NCBI GenBank assembly: GCA_027488905.1
Contig: JAIYAT010000007.1
Location: 1-64,000 of the forward strand
Length of the DNA: 64,000 nucleotides
Direction of reading: 5' to 3'
DNA from: Bacteroidota bacterium
GTDB taxonomy: Bacteria > Bacteroidota > Bacteroidia > UKL13-3
Part shown: one piece after another, positions 32,209-41,559 of the stretch
Layout: each line of letters opens with the position of its first letter
Numbering within the stretch: the first letter of the stretch is position 1
Made by a program: the position numbers and the translations under genes
The notes under the pieces: generated by a model
Databases searched by the model: none
Seen by the model: only the letters and a program-made list of their open reading frames with translations
What the model was told of the DNA's origin: nothing

Positions 32209-34630
32209 TGTGCTCATTTTTTTGCCACCACAACAAACCAATAGTTGTGCATTTTTTATTTTAGACGAAGAATACCGCTTTTGGATGTTTAATCCCAATC
32301 TAAGCCAATTGCCGGGTTCGTTTCCGTTTTTTTATACCTCCGAATTATATTATGAAGGCTTAGATAAATATACTAGAATGGTTGAGCCTAATCCCGATGT
32401 GCAATCCCATAAAGAAATCTTTGAAGAGAATATCAACCAATGGTTTGCATATACCCAGGGTAAAGTATCTAAAGAGTCCATCAGTATGTTTTTGTATGAA
32501 TTAGATCCTGCCACCTATTTTGAATCAGAAGCCGTTTGGTTAAAGAACAACGACTTTTTAAATTATTCAACCAACCATCATGAGTTATTAACCTATTTAG
32601 TATTTGCTAAATTATCGGAAGCAAATATCAACCCTAAACCAGTTTGGGATGATTGCCCCGATTGCCCAAATATTATCAATGGAAAGGTCGTACCTTTATA
32701 CAGAATTCCTTCTTACTGGGAGATGCAACAAGAAGATTTTCCCAAGGCCAATACGGCAATTGTGAATCAAGGTTTAAAACTTTATGAGCAATGTTCAGAT
32801 CCGTTTCTTAAACGTAGGTATGGTTATCAGTTGGTGCGTTTGGCCTATTATGCTTTAGATTCTATTACCATGGCCAATGTGTTTAATTCTGCATTTGCCA
32901 ATGGTTCCAAAGACTGGATGTATTATGATGCCTTGATGTATGAAGCCATGAGTAATACTGGTGCACTAAAGAATTTTAAACTAGCCCAAGTATTTAAGTA
33001 TGCGCCTTCTAAAAGATATAGGTGTGTTCAATTGTATGTTCAAAAACAACATTACCAAGAGGCCATTTCTTTAGCAGAAAATAACCAAGAGCAGGGAATG
33101 GTGGAGGTAATGGAAGCCATTCATAATCCAAGCCCTTGCTTAACCTATTTGCGCCACTTGCAAATTATGGATCCACACAATGCGTTTCTGCCTTTTTTGT
33201 GGATTAGAGAAATTAATAAATTGGAAGATTGGATACTAGGTCCGCAATACTCAGAATTTGGTAGCACCAGAAGTAATGATTTATGGTACCAAGATGAACA
33301 AAACCAAATTAGCTTAACAAAACAATTACTAAAAGATAAAACATATGCAAAGGAATGCCTTCAAGTATTACAAAAACAAGTAAACCTTAATGCTGCCAAT
33401 GCTTCTTTTTATCATTTGTGTTTGGCCTATGTTCATTTTATGCTCAAAGACCTTACGCAAGTGCAACAGCAATTGAGTTTGGTTCAACCCGAAACCTTAA
33501 GCAACGAAGCTAAATTACAATACCAGCTCACCCGTTTTATGTTGGCACTTAGCCAAACCAGTTCTGTGAATGATGAAATCAAAAACACCTTTCTACAATT
33601 GGTTCAAACCATACAAAAAGAAGAAGCCAATAACTACGAATTAAAAAGCATAAGGTACCAGCTTATTTCATTTGCCGCCCAAGAATTTCTTAAACGAAAC
33701 GCAGCTGCTGAAGGTTTAATGCTGTTTGGAAAAACCGAGAAAGGCTATGCCTATCATCCATACATAGGCAAAGGAAATGTTTATATTCAGTTGTTTGAAA
33801 AGGGCACTCCTGAAGCACTTTACAAGGTGATAGAAATCCTTGAAAAGAATCAAAAAACTGATTTTGAGAAATACCTATGTGGCGATATTTATTGCTATTA
33901 TCAAGAGGACATGCTCAGCGAAAATTATGAATTAAGTATTTGTAAATGGAACCCCAACCGTGTAAGAGATATCCTAAGCATGAAGTTGGTGCAACAAAAC
34001 AAAATCAAAGCAGCCATAAATGTTTTATCTCGGGTTGAACCAAGCTATTGGCAAAACGAAACGTATAAATTGTTTGCCAAGGATGATCCCTTTGTGGTGA
34101 GCCCGTGGAATGGCCATGCCGCCATGAATGAAGTTGGAATAAAGTATACAAAGTTGAGTTTTTTGCAGCAATTGTATCATTTGCAAAGTCAATTGCCAAG
34201 ATTAAAGGGAGAAGAAAAAGCCAAGGTGCTTTATCTAATTGGCAATGCTTATTTTAGTATGTCATACGATGGAAAATATTGGATTGCCCAAAGCAATTAT
34301 TGGTCGTGTGAAACAGAATATGATACCCAAAGACCATCCTTTGGTTCAGATTATTTTACCCCTTACAGAGCCATGTATTACTATAAAGAGGCACTTAATT
34401 GTACCCAAGATGTTAAGTTATCGGCCTTGATAGGCCAAGCGCTTAAAGGAATTAATATGTCAGAAAAATCCTTTTATAATGATAAGCAAATCCTACAAAT
34501 GTTAAAGTCGCGTAAAATAAATACAGATACTTATGAACAACTTAATGGAAACTGCGCTTTGTTCTATGATTTTCTAGAAACATATTCTTACTTCGCTCCA
34601 CAACGCAGGCAATCTTTTGCCAAAAACTAA
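32174..34630 (+). CDS. Large secreted TPR-like protein of unknown function
   Basis: 818 aa from ATG 32174; an upstream ATG (32150) would precede the signal peptide by eight residues. Signal peptide 1-25 followed by CAFFILDEEYRFWMFNP. The rest is almost wholly helical, with paired amphipathic helices like TPR/SEL1 (KAKVLYLIGNAYFSMSYDGKYW near the end). I know of uncharacterised Bacteroidota proteins with this CAFF...EYRFWLFNP start and nothing on function. Overlaps the gene upstream by 35 bp, and the pair likely works together in the envelope. Contains GGTTCAAACC at 33601. Confidence 0.6.
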   Translation: MTSRKYLYLLLSVLIFLPPQQTNSCAFFILDEEYRFWMFNPNLSQLPGSFPFFYTSELYYEGLDKYTRMVEPNPDVQSHKEIFEENINQWFAYTQGKVSKESISMFLYELDPATYFESEAVWLKNNDFLNYSTNHHELLTYLVFAKLSEANINPKPVWDDCPDCPNIINGKVVPLYRIPSYWEMQQEDFPKANTAIVNQGLKLYEQCSDPFLKRRYGYQLVRLAYYALDSITMANVFNSAFANGSKDWMYYDALMYEAMSNTGALKNFKLAQVFKYAPSKRYRCVQLYVQKQHYQEAISLAENNQEQGMVEVMEAIHNPSPCLTYLRHLQIMDPHNAFLPFLWIREINKLEDWILGPQYSEFGSTRSNDLWYQDEQNQISLTKQLLKDKTYAKECLQVLQKQVNLNAANASFYHLCLAYVHFMLKDLTQVQQQLSLVQPETLSNEAKLQYQLTRFMLALSQTSSVNDEIKNTFLQLVQTIQKEEANNYELKSIRYQLISFAAQEFLKRNAAAEGLMLFGKTEKGYAYHPYIGKGNVYIQLFEKGTPEALYKVIEILEKNQKTDFEKYLCGDIYCYYQEDMLSENYELSICKWNPNRVRDILSMKLVQQNKIKAAINVLSRVEPSYWQNETYKLFAKDDPFVVSPWNGHAAMNEVGIKYTKLSFLQQLYHLQSQLPRLKGEEKAKVLYLIGNAYFSMSYDGKYWIAQSNYWSCETEYDTQRPSFGSDYFTPYRAMYYYKEALNCTQDVKLSALIGQALKGINMSEKSFYNDKQILQMLKSRKINTDTYEQLNGNCALFYDFLETYSYFAPQRRQSFAKN

Positions 34631-34636
34631 ATTAGT

Positions 34637-36334
34637 ATGATTACAATAGTAAAACGTAGGTTCTTACCTAACAAAATTAAGGTTACAGATTGGAATGTAA
34701 TGGCTCCTTACTTTGAAGATTTATCTACTAGAAATCTGCAATCCGTAGAAGCCCTTGAAGATTGGCTTAAAGATAGAAGTGAGCTGGATGCTTTTTTAAG
34801 TGAAGACCTCGCGTGGCGCTATGTGCGCATGACTTGCGATACCACCAACAAAGACTTAGAACAAGCCTACTTGTTTTTCGTGGAAGAAATAGAACCCAAA
34901 ATTGCACCTTATTCTGATGCCCTTAACAAGAAGTTAATGGCTCGTGAATTTTTAAAAGACCTAAACAAAGACAAATATTTTATATACCTACGTGGCATTG
35001 AAAAGGAGATTGAAATCTACCGCGAAGCCAATGTGCCTTTGTTTGCTCAAATTGCAGCAGAATCTCAAAAGTATGGAACTGTTATTGGGAGCTTAAGTGT
35101 AGAAATTGAGGGCAAAGAATTAACCTTGCAACAAGCAGCCAATTACCTTAAAAATCCAGATAGGGCAGTGCGCGAGGATGCCTTTAAGTTAATAGGAGAA
35201 AAGCGTTTAGGCAAAGCCGATGAATTAGATGAACTTTTCGATAAACTAATTGCCCTTCGTCACCAAGTGGCTGTTAATGCGGGCTTCGACAATTACCGCG
35301 ATTTTATGTTTGCTGCCATGGGTAGGTTTGACTATACCCCACAAGATTGTTTTAATTTTCATGAAGCCATACAGACTGAGGTAATGCCTTTGGTGAAGGC
35401 ATTTAACGAAAAAAGAAAAGCAGAACTAGGGCATGAACTAAAGCCTTGGGATTTAGAAGTAGATACACAAAACCGTCCAGCATTAGAGCCCTTTACAAGT
35501 GGAGCCGATTTGCTTGAAAAAACTGTTAGATGCTTTAGAAAAGTAGATGAATATTTTGCTTGGTGCATTGAAACCATGGACAATATGGAGCGTCTAGACC
35601 TTGAAAGCAGAAAAGGAAAAGCCCCAGGTGGATACAATTACCCCATGGCAGAAACAGGTGTGCCTTTTATCTTTATGAATGCCGCCAGCAGCACCCGCGA
35701 TGTAGAAACCATGGTGCATGAGGGCGGCCATGCCGTGCACTCTTTCTTGAGCAAAGACCTCGAATTGGCAGCCTTCAAAAGTTGCCCTAGCGAAGTGGCC
35801 GAATTGGCCTCTATGAGCATGGAGTTGATTAGCTATAGCGGTCAAGATGAATTTTATCCTAACCCACAAGATTTTAAACGCGCTAAAGAAGAACACCTTG
35901 AAGGCATTATTAAAATATTGCCTTGGATTGCTACCATTGATAAGTTTCAACATTGGATATATACGCACCCAACTCAAACCGCAGCAGAACGTAAAGCCTA
36001 TTGGTTGCAATTAAGTGATGAGTTTGGCACTGGCATGGTAAATTGGGATGGATGTGAAATGTATCGCGCTTATGCATGGCAAAAACAATTGCATTTGTTT
36101 GAAGTGCCTTTCTATTATATTGAATATGGAATGGCCCAATTAGGTGCCCTTTCTGTTTGGAAAAATTACCTTGAAAATCCAAGTAAGGCGGTGCAGCAAT
36201 ACAAAGACGCCCTTGCGCTAGGGTATACCAAAACCATTGGAGAAATATATGAAACTGCCGGAGTAAAATTTGATTTCTCTGCCGCTTATATCAAAGAATT
36301 AATGACCTTTGTGAAACAACAACTAGCCAATTAG
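34637..36334 (+). CDS. M3-family oligoendopeptidase
   Basis: 565 aa, a usual length for the PepF/M3 oligoendopeptidase group. The zinc motif HEGGH lies at 361-365 (VHEGGHAVHSFL), and a Glu about 25 residues on in ELASMSMEL supplies the third ligand. An N-terminal helical cap covers residues 1-200. No signal peptide, so a cytoplasmic enzyme that trims short peptides. It lies 6 bp after the upstream gene and 1 bp before the FAH-hydrolase gene, so a long co-directional operon is likely. Confidence 0.9.
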   Translation: MITIVKRRFLPNKIKVTDWNVMAPYFEDLSTRNLQSVEALEDWLKDRSELDAFLSEDLAWRYVRMTCDTTNKDLEQAYLFFVEEIEPKIAPYSDALNKKLMAREFLKDLNKDKYFIYLRGIEKEIEIYREANVPLFAQIAAESQKYGTVIGSLSVEIEGKELTLQQAANYLKNPDRAVREDAFKLIGEKRLGKADELDELFDKLIALRHQVAVNAGFDNYRDFMFAAMGRFDYTPQDCFNFHEAIQTEVMPLVKAFNEKRKAELGHELKPWDLEVDTQNRPALEPFTSGADLLEKTVRCFRKVDEYFAWCIETMDNMERLDLESRKGKAPGGYNYPMAETGVPFIFMNAASSTRDVETMVHEGGHAVHSFLSKDLELAAFKSCPSEVAELASMSMELISYSGQDEFYPNPQDFKRAKEEHLEGIIKILPWIATIDKFQHWIYTHPTQTAAERKAYWLQLSDEFGTGMVNWDGCEMYRAYAWQKQLHLFEVPFYYIEYGMAQLGALSVWKNYLENPSKAVQQYKDALALGYTKTIGEIYETAGVKFDFSAAYIKELMTFVKQQLAN

Positions 36335-36335
36335 T

Positions 36336-36947
36336 ATGAAGATATTTTGTATTGGAAGAAACTATAGCGAACACGCAAAAGAACTAGGCAACGCTGTGCC
36401 AGAAGATCCAGTGGTTTTCACTAAACCTGATACAGCTTTACTCAAGAATGGAGAACCTTTTTACTTGCCCGATTTTAGCTCAGACGTGCACCATGAAGTT
36501 GAATTGGTGATTAAAATTAACAAGGTAGGTAAGAATATTCAAGAGAAATTTGCCCGTAATTATTTCTCAGAAATAGGCATGGGGATAGATTTTACTGCCC
36601 GCGATGTGCAAGCAAAACTCAAAGCCAAAGGCCTGCCTTGGGATTTGGCTAAGGGTTTTGACGGTGCCGCACCACTGGGTAATTTTATAGATATTTCGCA
36701 AAGAGAAAGCTTGCAGGATATTACTTTCGGCTTGCAAAAAAATAAGGTATGGGTACAACAAGGAAATAGCAAAGACATGATTTTTTCTTTTGAGAAAATT
36801 ATCGCTTTTGTGTCGTCTTATTTTACCTTAAAAGTAGGCGATTTAATTTATACAGGTACACCCGCAGGGGTTGGTCCTGTTACCATTGGAGATACCTTAG
36901 AGGCCTATTTAGAAAATGAGCTTGCCTTAACTTGCGAAGTAAAGTAA
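36336..36947 (+). CDS. Fumarylacetoacetate hydrolase-family protein
   Basis: 203 aa. FAH fold: IGRNYSEHAKELGN at the start, PVVFTKPDTALLKNG, then the metal ligands in HHEVELVIKI (E-x-E), GIDFTARDVQ, LPWDLAKGFDGAAPLG and the end TGTPAGVGPV. The short length matches the YcgM/acylpyruvate hydrolase subgroup or oxaloacetate decarboxylases. Cleaves C-C bonds of acylpyruvate-like acids with Mg2+. Its stop codon overlaps the next start as TAATG. Confidence 0.85.
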   Translation: MKIFCIGRNYSEHAKELGNAVPEDPVVFTKPDTALLKNGEPFYLPDFSSDVHHEVELVIKINKVGKNIQEKFARNYFSEIGMGIDFTARDVQAKLKAKGLPWDLAKGFDGAAPLGNFIDISQRESLQDITFGLQKNKVWVQQGNSKDMIFSFEKIIAFVSSYFTLKVGDLIYTGTPAGVGPVTIGDTLEAYLENELALTCEVK

Positions 36948-38758
36948 TGTATTTTTGTAGGCACATTGTTTTAGTAGTTTTTTCTTTATTTGGGTTCGGT
37001 TTGAACCTATTTGCCCAACAGTTAAAGTTTGACCCAACAAAGTATCCTCAAAATTACTTTCGGTATCCACTTGACTCTTCAGTTAATTTGGTTTCACCCT
37101 TTGGCTCTTTAAGAGACAATCATTTTCATAGCGGCTCAGATTTACGCACCAATGGCAGAGAAGGCTTAGTTGTGTATGCCGCTGCAGATGCTTATGTAAG
37201 CCGAATAAAAATACAAAGAAATGGATATGGCAAAGCCGTTTACCTCACCCATCCCAATGGGTATACAACGGTTTATGGGCATTTGCAAAAGTTTCATGGG
37301 GCCTTGGCTGCCTATATTCTTAACCATCAATACCAAAACCAAAGCTTTGAGTTTGATTTGATTTTTGACAAGAAAACACTTTGGCTCAAAAAGGGTGATA
37401 CACTTGGTTTTTCTGGCAACAGCGGCAGTAGCACTGGTCCGCATGTGCATTATGAAATTAGAGATGCGAAGACGGAAAAAATCATCAATCCTGCCTTCTT
37501 TGGCGTTTTGCCTTTTGATACTTTGAAGCCACAAATTAACCAATTACACCTATATAATTTTGTGGCCGATGGTTTGTTGTTGCACAAGAAATTGGTACTT
37601 GGTCCTAAGCAATTTGTCCAAAATGATTCGGCATGGGTGTATAAAGATACCTTAGTTTTACCCGCCAATACCTATGGTGTAGGCATTGAAGCGTTTGACT
37701 TTATTCACAATACAAAAGACGCCAAACATGTGTATGCTTATGCGTTAAGCTTTCAACAAAAGGAAGTGTTTAAGCATACCCTAAATACCTTTGCTTTTGA
37801 TGAAGGCAAATACATCAATACACACATAGATTATCCTTATTATAAATTAGCCGATAAGCGCATACAAAAATGTTTTGTTGACGATGGTAATTTTTTTTCT
37901 TCCTATACCTATAATGCTGATAAGGGGAAATGTGAATTAAAGTTTGGCGATACCAGCAATTGGACAATTAAGGTTTGGGATGTAAATGGAAATTATAGCT
38001 TGTATGTGTTTCCATTTAGGGTAATTGCAGCTAATCCAAATCAACCAGAATTGCTAAAATATAAAGACAATATTGCCATTAAAAGGCAATTGTTGCCTCT
38101 GCAAAGTAATAAGGTTAGTATGTTAGGTTTTCAGGCTCGGGTTGAACCAAATGACATTTATGATACCATTTTTTATGATGGACAAATGTTGGATCCTAAG
38201 CCATATACCTTGGCAAATATTTACCAATTTCATCATAACAAAACACCATTGCATAAAAGCATAGATATTGGCATAAAATCAGATCCAGTTGCAACTACAT
38301 TGCAAAGCAAATTGTTATTGGGGTATGCGCCAGAAAAACCAGAGAATTTTAGGGCAATGGGCGGTAAATTTGAAGACGGCTGGGTGAGGGGTAAGGCTGC
38401 TAACTTTGGGTATTATACTATTTTGGCAGATACAACTCCACCTAGCTTGCAACAGGTGCTCATCAATACGCCTTCGGATCAAACCGATACCCTAACTTGG
38501 AATTTTATAACCAAAGATAACCTAAGTGGGATAAGTACTTTCAATGCATACTTAAATGGCGAATGGATTTTATTGGATTTTGATGCAAAGAATAATTTGT
38601 TAACCTATCGGTTCGACAAAGTTTATGAGAAGCGCAAGGCCTACTTTGAGCAATTGCGGGTACAAACATGCGATGAACTTTGTTATGATGTAAGGGTTAT
38701 TGTTACAGATTACAAAGGAAACTCAACAGAGAAAATTTTTTCTATCCCATTTTTTTAG
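36947..38758 (+). CDS. Secreted M23-family metallopeptidase
   Basis: 603 aa from ATG 36947 (TAATG overlap); the in-frame TTG at 36932 is inside the previous gene. Signal peptide ends near LFAQQ (about 19-23). LytM domain at about 45-180: H61-x3-D65 in HFHSGSDLR binds zinc with H168 in GPHVHYE (H166-x-H168). Both halves of the site are present, so peptidoglycan cross-bridge cleavage is likely. The remaining 400 aa are a beta-rich extension of unknown role, as in many Bacteroidota M23 proteins. Envelope enzyme. Confidence 0.85.
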   Translation: MYFCRHIVLVVFSLFGFGLNLFAQQLKFDPTKYPQNYFRYPLDSSVNLVSPFGSLRDNHFHSGSDLRTNGREGLVVYAAADAYVSRIKIQRNGYGKAVYLTHPNGYTTVYGHLQKFHGALAAYILNHQYQNQSFEFDLIFDKKTLWLKKGDTLGFSGNSGSSTGPHVHYEIRDAKTEKIINPAFFGVLPFDTLKPQINQLHLYNFVADGLLLHKKLVLGPKQFVQNDSAWVYKDTLVLPANTYGVGIEAFDFIHNTKDAKHVYAYALSFQQKEVFKHTLNTFAFDEGKYINTHIDYPYYKLADKRIQKCFVDDGNFFSSYTYNADKGKCELKFGDTSNWTIKVWDVNGNYSLYVFPFRVIAANPNQPELLKYKDNIAIKRQLLPLQSNKVSMLGFQARVEPNDIYDTIFYDGQMLDPKPYTLANIYQFHHNKTPLHKSIDIGIKSDPVATTLQSKLLLGYAPEKPENFRAMGGKFEDGWVRGKAANFGYYTILADTTPPSLQQVLINTPSDQTDTLTWNFITKDNLSGISTFNAYLNGEWILLDFDAKNNLLTYRFDKVYEKRKAYFEQLRVQTCDELCYDVRVIVTDYKGNSTEKIFSIPFF

Positions 38759-38815
38759 GTTCGAACCAAAACCAAAATAGGGCATTAAGAGTTAAATAAA
38801 TAAATTCAAAATATT

Positions 38816-39268
38816 ATGGCAATTACATTACAAGTTGGTGATAAAGCACCAGCATTTAAAGCTAAAAACGAAAAAGGTGAAACCGTATCATTGGCAGATT
38901 ATAAAGGAAAGAAACTAGTATTGTATTTTTATCCAAAAGATGATACCCCAGGTTGTACTGCAGAGGCTTGTGATTTAAGAGATAACTATCAATCTTTTCA
39001 AAGTCAGGGTTATGAGATTTTAGGTGTTAGTCCAGATGCCGAAGCCAAACACCAAAAGTTTATAGACAAGCACGAGTTACCCTTTTCATTGTTGGCAGAT
39101 ACAGACAATGCGGTTGCAATAGCCTACGGCACTTGGGGTGAGAAAAGCATGTATGGCAAAAAATACATGGGCATTTTACGCACCACATTTGTGATAGATG
39201 AAAAAGGCAAAATTGAGAAGGTAATTGAGAAAGTAGATACCAAAAAGCATACTACCCAGTTGTTGTAA
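38816..39268 (+). CDS. bcp: Thioredoxin-dependent peroxiredoxin, Bcp/PrxQ type
   Basis: 150 aa. LVLYFYPKDDTPGCTAEACDLRD contains peroxidatic C47 and resolving C52 in the C-x4-C spacing of atypical 2-Cys PrxQ proteins. GVSPDAEAKHQKF and TFVIDEKGKI complete the family. Reduces peroxides using thioredoxin; cytoplasmic. Monocistronic with its own leader that starts at a GGTTCGAACC palindrome (38758-38767). Confidence 0.95.
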   Translation: MAITLQVGDKAPAFKAKNEKGETVSLADYKGKKLVLYFYPKDDTPGCTAEACDLRDNYQSFQSQGYEILGVSPDAEAKHQKFIDKHELPFSLLADTDNAVAIAYGTWGEKSMYGKKYMGILRTTFVIDEKGKIEKVIEKVDTKKHTTQLL

Positions 39269-39317
39269 GAAAATGTTCTTAGCAGCTACTAGAGGTCAAT
39301 TGCTAGCGGCCAATCGT

Positions 39318-40388
39318 TTAAAAATGCCTTTCTACCGCTGCTGCAATTTTTGCCGCTGGCAATTGTTCCATACACGAGGTTCCATCTAAACAGCTGCCTC
39401 TATAAAAACATTTACAGGCTTTGTCTGGCATTACAATTTCTCCTTTGCCAAACAAATCAAATTCGTTTGGATTGAAAATATTATTCATCAAAATAATCTT
39501 CTTTCCTAAGGCCAAAGTGATGTGCATGCCCATGGTAACTTGTGTGATTACCAAATGACACTGATTTACTAGGTTGATAAATTCAAACAAGCTAAAGTAG
39601 CCTAAGTAATGCGCACCAGAGCGGGCCTGAATCTCTTTGTTACGGGCATCTTCTGCTTCTCCTCCCAGCAATAAAATATGTGCATCGGGATGTTGCTGCT
39701 TTAATTGTCCTACCAATTCAACCCACTTGTCTATGGTCCATAAGCGGGTGGTCCAACGGCCGCCACAACCTGTGTTTAAGCCAATTATTTTTTTATCTTT
39801 TGGTAAATCCCACTGATACCCTTTTTCGTCATGGGTATCCATTAAATAGGGCTCACCTTTGTGTTCAAACCCACATATCTCAAAAATCTCTTGCAAATAG
39901 CTTTTGGTATTGGCCTTGCTCACATCGTCAAACATGCCAGTATCAAACTTATGTTGAGCCAAGGCATTGATGGGTTGAATCTCATTGTCTTTTAGCACAA
40001 AGCCATATTTTTCTTTGGCATCAAGCACTTTCAACAAGGCACCAGCTTCTTTTTCTTTGTCAAGATTAATGGCAATATCCCAAGAACTGTGTTGTGTGTA
40101 AAGAATGCTATTATAATCCCATTTCAGAATCTCATCAATTTGCGATGAAGGCAGAATGTCTGGTGTCCAAGTTAACCAAGTTATTTTGCAATTTGGGTAG
40201 AGTGCTTTAAACTTTAATACCAAAGGAGTAGTGCGTATAACATCGCCAATTGCGCCCAATTTGATAATGAGAATTCTTTTCGAAACCTGCGTGTAGGCCA
40301 CACAATTATCGCAATGATACCCATGCTGCTTATGTGGTTTGCAGGGAATATGACCTTTAAAATGTAAACAATCTGCCTTGTAACTCAT
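39318..40388 (-). CDS. GT9-family glycosyltransferase with extra Cys cluster
   Basis: 356 aa. The core from residue 36 (KRILIIKLGAIGDVIRTTPLV) is a heptosyltransferase-type GT9 fold, with GLNTGCGGRWTTRLW and LLLGGEAEDARN in the donor half. Unlike standard GT9 proteins it begins with four Cys and several His (C7, C16, C26, C29) and ends with CKCFYRGSCLDGTSC, so a metal site joining the two termini is likely. It would add a sugar to an envelope glycan, with donor unknown. Single gene, convergent with bcp. Confidence 0.8.
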   Translation of the reverse strand: MSYKADCLHFKGHIPCKPHKQHGYHCDNCVAYTQVSKRILIIKLGAIGDVIRTTPLVLKFKALYPNCKITWLTWTPDILPSSQIDEILKWDYNSILYTQHSSWDIAINLDKEKEAGALLKVLDAKEKYGFVLKDNEIQPINALAQHKFDTGMFDDVSKANTKSYLQEIFEICGFEHKGEPYLMDTHDEKGYQWDLPKDKKIIGLNTGCGGRWTTRLWTIDKWVELVGQLKQQHPDAHILLLGGEAEDARNKEIQARSGAHYLGYFSLFEFINLVNQCHLVITQVTMGMHITLALGKKIILMNNIFNPNEFDLFGKGEIVMPDKACKCFYRGSCLDGTSCMEQLPAAKIAAAVERHF

Positions 40389-40513
40389 GTCGTAAAACTT
40401 TCGGCTGCAATATCTGTGAATTTTTACCGCTTATACAAGTTTGCGTACAATTTGTCAGGTTTAAGGTGTTTTGGTTAATAATTTGTAACTTGCCAAGAGT
40501 AAATATTACTAAA

Positions 40514-41107
40514 ATGAACAGAGGAACCATTATCCTATTAGCCATTGGTGCGGCAATTGTGTTATTGTTTATGAGCGGCTGCGGCAGCTACAATAACATG
40601 GTAACTAAGCAAGAATCCGTTTCGGGTGCTTGGTCGAATGTAGAAAATCAATACCAAAGACAGGCAGACCTAATTCCAAATTTGGTGAGTACTGTAAAGG
40701 GAGTTGCCAATTTTGAGCAGAAGACCCTGACAGATGTGATTGAGGCTAGGTCAAAAGCTACTTCAATTAAAGTTGACGCTTCAAATTTATCTCCAGAACA
40801 AATTGGCAAGTTTCAAGCTTCTCAAGGAGAGTTATCACAAGCGCTGGGCCGTTTGATGATGATTACTGAAAACTACCCGCAGTTGCGTGCTACTGAAAGT
40901 TTCAAAGAATTGCAATCCCAATTAGAAAGTACTCAAAATCGCATTACAGTAGCGCGAGGAGATTTTAATAATGAGGCCAAAGCATACAATACTTACATCC
41001 GCACATTTCCGCAAGTGTTATTTGCTGGAATGTTAGGCTTTGACAAAAAAGGTTATTTTGAAGCTGATAAAGGCGCTGAGAAAGCTCCTGAAGTAAAATT
41101 TGAATAA
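40514..41107 (+). CDS. lemA: LemA-family protein
   Basis: 197 aa from ATG 40514 (a TTG start at 40466 is not supported). One N-terminal membrane segment with a lipobox-like MSGC at 20-23, then the LemA four-helix region: NVENQYQRQADLIPNLVSTVKG, ARSKAT, ENYPQLRATESFKELQSQLESTQNRI, NEAKAYNTYIRTFP. LemA proteins commonly precede TPM/HtpX genes, and here two TPM genes follow at once (5 bp and an 8-bp overlap). Membrane protein; role in envelope quality control is suspected only. Confidence 0.9.
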   Translation: MNRGTIILLAIGAAIVLLFMSGCGSYNNMVTKQESVSGAWSNVENQYQRQADLIPNLVSTVKGVANFEQKTLTDVIEARSKATSIKVDASNLSPEQIGKFQASQGELSQALGRLMMITENYPQLRATESFKELQSQLESTQNRITVARGDFNNEAKAYNTYIRTFPQVLFAGMLGFDKKGYFEADKGAEKAPEVKFE

Positions 41108-41112
41108 CTAGA

Positions 41113-41559
41113 ATGTCTAAGAATTTTTTTAGTGTTACTGAACAAAACCAAATTGTTGAGGCCATTCATCAGGCAGAATTAGCAACCTCTGGCGAGATTC
41201 GCGTTCACATTGAAGAACATTGTCCGGGCGACCCAATTGACCGCGCCAAGGAGATGTTCTTCTCTTTAAAAATGAATGAAACGGAACAACAAAATGGGGT
41301 GCTCATATATGTAGCCTTACTCGATAAAAAGTTTGCCATAGTTGGAGATAAAGGCATTCATGACATTGTACATGACAGCTTTTGGCAGGCAGAAAAAGAC
41401 CTCATGAAATCACACTTTGTAAAATCTGAGTACACAGAAGGTTTGGTTCGAGCTATTGAAAAAGTTGGTGAGAAATTAAAAGTAAATTTTCCTTACCAAA
41501 AAGACGATACCAATGAACTTAGCAACGAGATTTCGTTTGGAGGGAAACCAGATGCATAA
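41113..41559 (+). CDS. TPM-domain protein (first copy)
   Basis: 148 aa, no signal peptide and no obvious membrane segment. TPM fold: EQNQIVEAIHQAELATSGEIRVHIEEH, then ENGVLIYVALLDKKFAIVGDKGIHD and a helix pair ending in KVGEKLKVNFP. Central gene of lemA-TPM-TPM, where such YgcG-like pairs are common in Bacteroidota. Overlaps the next gene by 8 bp. Confidence 0.85.
   Translation: MSKNFFSVTEQNQIVEAIHQAELATSGEIRVHIEEHCPGDPIDRAKEMFFSLKMNETEQQNGVLIYVALLDKKFAIVGDKGIHDIVHDSFWQAEKDLMKSHFVKSEYTEGLVRAIEKVGEKLKVNFPYQKDDTNELSNEISFGGKPDA

Noticed and set aside
35594-36010. 138-aa minus-strand ORF inside the M3 peptidase gene
   Set aside because: Antisense of a well-supported enzyme, no start context and no recognisable motif.
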